A DNA stretch of 40,990 bases from a virus, in the IMG/VR virus record IMGVR_UViG_3300030104_000068, positions 1-40,990 of that record. The stretch is one strand, 5' to 3'. Of the stretch, positions 39,645-40,990 are shown piece after piece; position 1 is the stretch's first letter; every line of letters starts with the position of its first letter. The notes beneath the pieces are model-generated. The model made no database searches and had not been told where the DNA came from. It saw only the letters and a list, made by a program, of their open reading frames with translations. The position numbers were made by a program, and so were the translations under genes.

Positions 39645-39672
39645 ATAAAAAAGGGCTACGTTAGTAGCCCTT
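39645..39672 (-). terminator. Intrinsic terminator after the 122-residue gene
   Basis: Stem AAGGGCTAC/GTAGCCCTT (39651-39659 with 39664-39672), four-base loop, followed on the minus strand by TTTTTTATT. Lies 20 bases after the stop at 39692. Confidence 0.92.
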
Positions 39673-39691
39673 AGATAAGCGTAGGTTAAGA

Positions 39692-40060
39692 CTAGCTAGT
39701 TAGTATTGCTTTAATACCTTTGCTAGGTGTCCATGCTACGGAGCCGTTACACTTGTTAAAGTAATGAGCCAATACACGTTGTGGTGATTGCTCATAAGGT
39801 GTACCGTCAGCTCTAGCCCATGCCTGAGCACCTTTAGCAATACTGCCTAGATCATTAATATCACGTACTGTAGTAGTACCACCTAACGCCTTGATGTAGT
39901 TAGCTATTAACTGTACCTGTTTAGGTAGGTTAGTAGTATCTACGCCGTCTATTAGTGTAACCTTTAGATCAACACTAATTGAGTTAGAGCTACCGCCTAC
40001 AGGTGCTTTGGCTTCTTCAAGTCTTTTTAAGACCGCTTTCATTTCTTCTGATTGTTTCAT
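39692..40060 (-). CDS. Small possible winged-helix protein, single-gene unit (122 aa)
   Basis: After a charged N-terminal helix, residues about 45-122 (LPKQVQLIANYIKALGGTTT, VRDINDLGSIAKGAQAW, then QSPQRVLAHYFNKCNG and a short strand) look like a winged helix-turn-helix. The same layout is seen in the 98-residue protein at 40406-40702 (KIIEALIAAKDHTLTVGELV, TPADIWTHYRARL), suggesting distant relatives. It has its own promoter, a 5' hairpin and a terminator, so it is made alone and probably in quantity. DNA binding or regulation is inference. Confidence 0.75.
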   Translation of the reverse strand: MKQSEEMKAVLKRLEEAKAPVGGSSNSISVDLKVTLIDGVDTTNLPKQVQLIANYIKALGGTTTVRDINDLGSIAKGAQAWARADGTPYEQSPQRVLAHYFNKCNGSVAWTPSKGIKAILTS

Positions 40061-40092
40061 AGTTTTATTTCCTTAGGGCTAGTTTTTAAAGT

Positions 40093-40122
40093 AAGTAATT
40101 AATGCCCTTTGTTTAATTACTT
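40093..40122 (-). promoter_or_regulatory. Perfect 10-bp inverted repeat in the 5' leader
   Basis: AAGTAATTAA and TTAATTACTT flank a ten-base loop. The predicted transcription start is about 40123, so the hairpin would form at the very 5' end of the message, where such structures often protect RNA. It could instead be a protein-binding operator. Confidence 0.5.
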
Positions 40123-40129
40123 AACTCTT

Positions 40130-40157
40130 ATTATAAGCATATTTAGTCTAATGTCTA
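40130..40157 (-). promoter_or_regulatory. Predicted sigma70-like promoter for the 122-residue gene
   Basis: Minus strand -35 TAGACA (40152-40157), 16-base spacer, -10 TATAAT (40130-40135). The leader is about 60 bases, and ends in AAGGAAATAAAACT before the ATG at 40060. Confidence 0.65.
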
Positions 40158-40361
40158 GGGTATATAGTCAATTAGTTAATTTAATTAGTTAGTTAGACTA
40201 GGTTAGCTTAGCTTAGGTTAATTAACAAGAGCGACGCGAACGACGGGAGTTAGAACGGGGGACGGAGGGACGGGAGTGAGGGAGCGAGGGATGGGATAGA
40301 GTAGAGCGATAGAGTGGATAGAGTAGAGCGAGCGAGCGATAGAGTAGAGTAGAGCGAGCAC
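40158..40361. repeat. Gene-free purine-rich repeat region
   Basis: Starts with TTAG/TTAATTAG-type repeats (40165-40225), then turns purine-rich and GC-richer (GACGGGAG-like blocks), and ends with three copies of GATAGAGTAGAG(TAGAG)CGA at 40295-40310, 40317-40331 and 40338-40357. The same unit recurs at 40882-40916, on the other side of the 98-residue gene. No gene is supported. A regulatory or replication-linked role is possible. Confidence 0.6.
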
Positions 40362-40385
40362 AAAAAAAAGGCGACCGAAGTCGCC
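40362..40385 (-). terminator. Intrinsic terminator after the 98-residue gene
   Basis: Minus strand stem GGCGAC/GTCGCC with a TTCG loop (40370-40385), followed by eight T (complement of 40362-40369). It starts 21 bases after the stop at 40406. Confidence 0.95.
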
Positions 40386-40405
40386 CTTTGGAACCAGTCA
40401 GCGGT

Positions 40406-40702
40406 CTAGCTAACTGTTACCAATCCTTCCTCGATAAGTCTGGCTCTGTAATGAGTCCAGATATCCGCAGGAGTCTGGACTGTTACCAATCCAGCTTTAT
40501 CTAAAGCACTCTCAGTCGAGCCATCAGTCCCAACCAACTCACCAACTGTAAGCGTGTGGTCCTTCGCAGCAATCAGAGCTTCGATAATCTTTCCAGCCTG
40601 TGCTGGAAACTTTCCTTTAGGCGTAGCAATCAGAGTGATCACTGCTCCATAGTTTGCAGAACCTCTTTGAGTTCCTGCTTTGTAGTTAGAATCTATCTTC
40701 AT
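40406..40702 (-). CDS. Small possible winged-helix protein, single-gene unit (98 aa)
   Basis: MKIDSNYKAGTQRGSANYGA, then VITLIATPKGKFPAQAGKII and a helix-turn-helix-like pattern (ALIAAKDHTLTVGELVGTDG, TPADIWTHYRARLIEEGLVT). Good ribosome site (AAGGAGAAAGACT). Flanked by its own promoter and terminator, and by purine-rich repeats on both sides. Resembles the 122-residue protein in layout. A DNA-binding regulator is possible; no known family is recognised. Confidence 0.75.
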   Translation of the reverse strand: MKIDSNYKAGTQRGSANYGAVITLIATPKGKFPAQAGKIIEALIAAKDHTLTVGELVGTDGSTESALDKAGLVTVQTPADIWTHYRARLIEEGLVTVS

Positions 40703-40752
40703 AGTCTTTCTCCTTTCTAATAAGTCGGCTTAATTACCTACTTAGTCCAACA

Positions 40753-40781
40753 AGTATACTAAGGATTGATACCAAAGTAAA
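40753..40781 (-). promoter_or_regulatory. Predicted sigma70-like promoter for the 98-residue gene
   Basis: Minus strand -35 TTTACT (40776-40781), 17-base spacer, -10 TATACT (40753-40758). The leader would be about 45 bases. Same -10 hexamer as the two leaderless promoters. Confidence 0.6.
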
Positions 40782-40881
40782 GCAGTATAAAGAAGCTGTA
40801 AAATCGGAGAGTAAACTATGAAACACAGCCAATGATAGACGGAAAGAAGGACGGGGACAGGGACGGGGACAGGGACTGACG

Positions 40882-40916
40882 GATAGAGTAGAGTGAGTAG
40901 AGTAGAGTAGAGCGAT
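40882..40916. repeat. Second locus of GATAGAGTAGAG repeat
   Basis: GATAGAGTAGAG, a GTGAGTAGAG spacer and AGTAGAGTAGAGCGAT match the units at 40295-40357. Just beside it (40850-40878) are tandem GGGGACAGGGAC blocks. Low complexity explains the apparent open frames here, which I do not support as genes. Confidence 0.7.
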
Positions 40917-40925
40917 TGCATCCAA

Positions 40926-40990
40926 TCAATCTTTGGGTGCAAACTCTCCCTCGATCACATTGGACTCAGTCGCTCGTTTTTTGATCAGCG
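40926..40990 (-). CDS. C-terminal end of a gene cut by the right edge
   Basis: An open frame enters from the right edge and stops with TGA at 40926-40928: LIKKRATESNVIEGEFAPKD. The acidic, hydrophobic VIEGEF ending resembles C-termini of phage DNA-handling proteins, but twenty residues do not identify it. The other two frames on this strand close sooner, and the promoter of the next unit follows, which supports a gene end here. Confidence 0.45.
   Translation of the reverse strand, partial: LIKKRATESNVIEGEFAPKD

Noticed and set aside
40734-40942. Two overlapping minus-strand open frames of about 65 residues
   Set aside because: They run through the promoter and the low-complexity purine repeats; Pro/Arg/Ser-rich peptides without ribosome sites.
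1-40990. Integrase, repressor or attachment site indicating a prophage
   Set aside because: None is visible; lysogeny cannot be judged from this late region.
1-40990. tRNA genes or riboswitches
   Set aside because: No cloverleaf or known aptamer pattern was noticed in the few non-coding gaps; a covariance-model search would settle it.

Overview
The window looks like the late half of a low-GC, short-tailed (podovirus-like) marine phage genome. Every supported gene is on the minus strand, so transcription runs from high to low coordinates. Protein styles (WGRGTWG and MANSTFNGPVRSENG openings, a P22 gp10-like opening FVFRPGINKES, a fibre with YHDGS and an S74 chaperone, a GroES-like protein beside the portal) are those I associate with uncultured marine phages of SAR11-type or other streamlined marine bacteria. 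The host cannot be fixed from sequence alone. Both ends cut genes. No polymerase, integrase, repressor or tRNA is visible, so the early genes lie outside and the lifestyle is open.

Layout in transcription order. (1) 40.99-39.69 kb: the tail of a cut gene, then two one-gene units for small proteins, each with a readable sigma70-like promoter and an intrinsic terminator, separated by purine-rich repeats. (2) 39.46-35.87 kb: a small unknown protein, an overlapping Rz/Rz1-like spanin pair, a probable ADP-ribosyltransferase-fold protein and the large terminase, much like the T7 order Rz-Rz1-TerL. (3) 35.84-29.64 kb: portal, GroES-like protein, scaffold, minor head proteins and major capsid protein, closed by a terminator. 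(4) 29.49-20.37 kb: neck adaptors, structural proteins and a 1,576-residue fibre made mostly of about sixty 17-residue repeats with a C-terminal S74 chaperone. (5) 20.29-14.92 kb: small membrane proteins, a gp10-like tail protein, a T4-type lysozyme, three tiny basic proteins, a staphylococcal-type nuclease, a two-helix holin candidate and two paralogous single-helix proteins. (6) 14.94-10.20 kb: the unusual part, a five-gene module of CsgF, CsgG, a secreted curlin-like repeat protein, a FecR-domain protein ending in curlin-like repeats, and a CHASE2 class III adenylate cyclase. (7) 10.11-0 kb: a tiny basic protein and six large low-complexity proteins, probably internal or ejected virion proteins and a coiled-coil fibre; the last runs off the left edge.

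The most interesting point is the curli-type module: an outer-membrane amyloid-secretion channel with its accessory factor, a candidate substrate, and a membrane-bound cAMP-making sensor, all inside a phage late region next to lysis genes. CsgG/CsgF homologues have, as I recall, been reported in some phages of marine heterotrophs, but the full set with substrate, FecR and CHASE2 cyclase is what deserves attention. The module is joined by long out-of-frame gene overlaps (8-92 nt), while fifteen other junctions in the window use the tight TAATG stop-start overlap. Other leads are two apparently leaderless promoters of identical design, a 13-nt motif repeated in three intergenic regions, and the ADP-ribosyltransferase-like protein.
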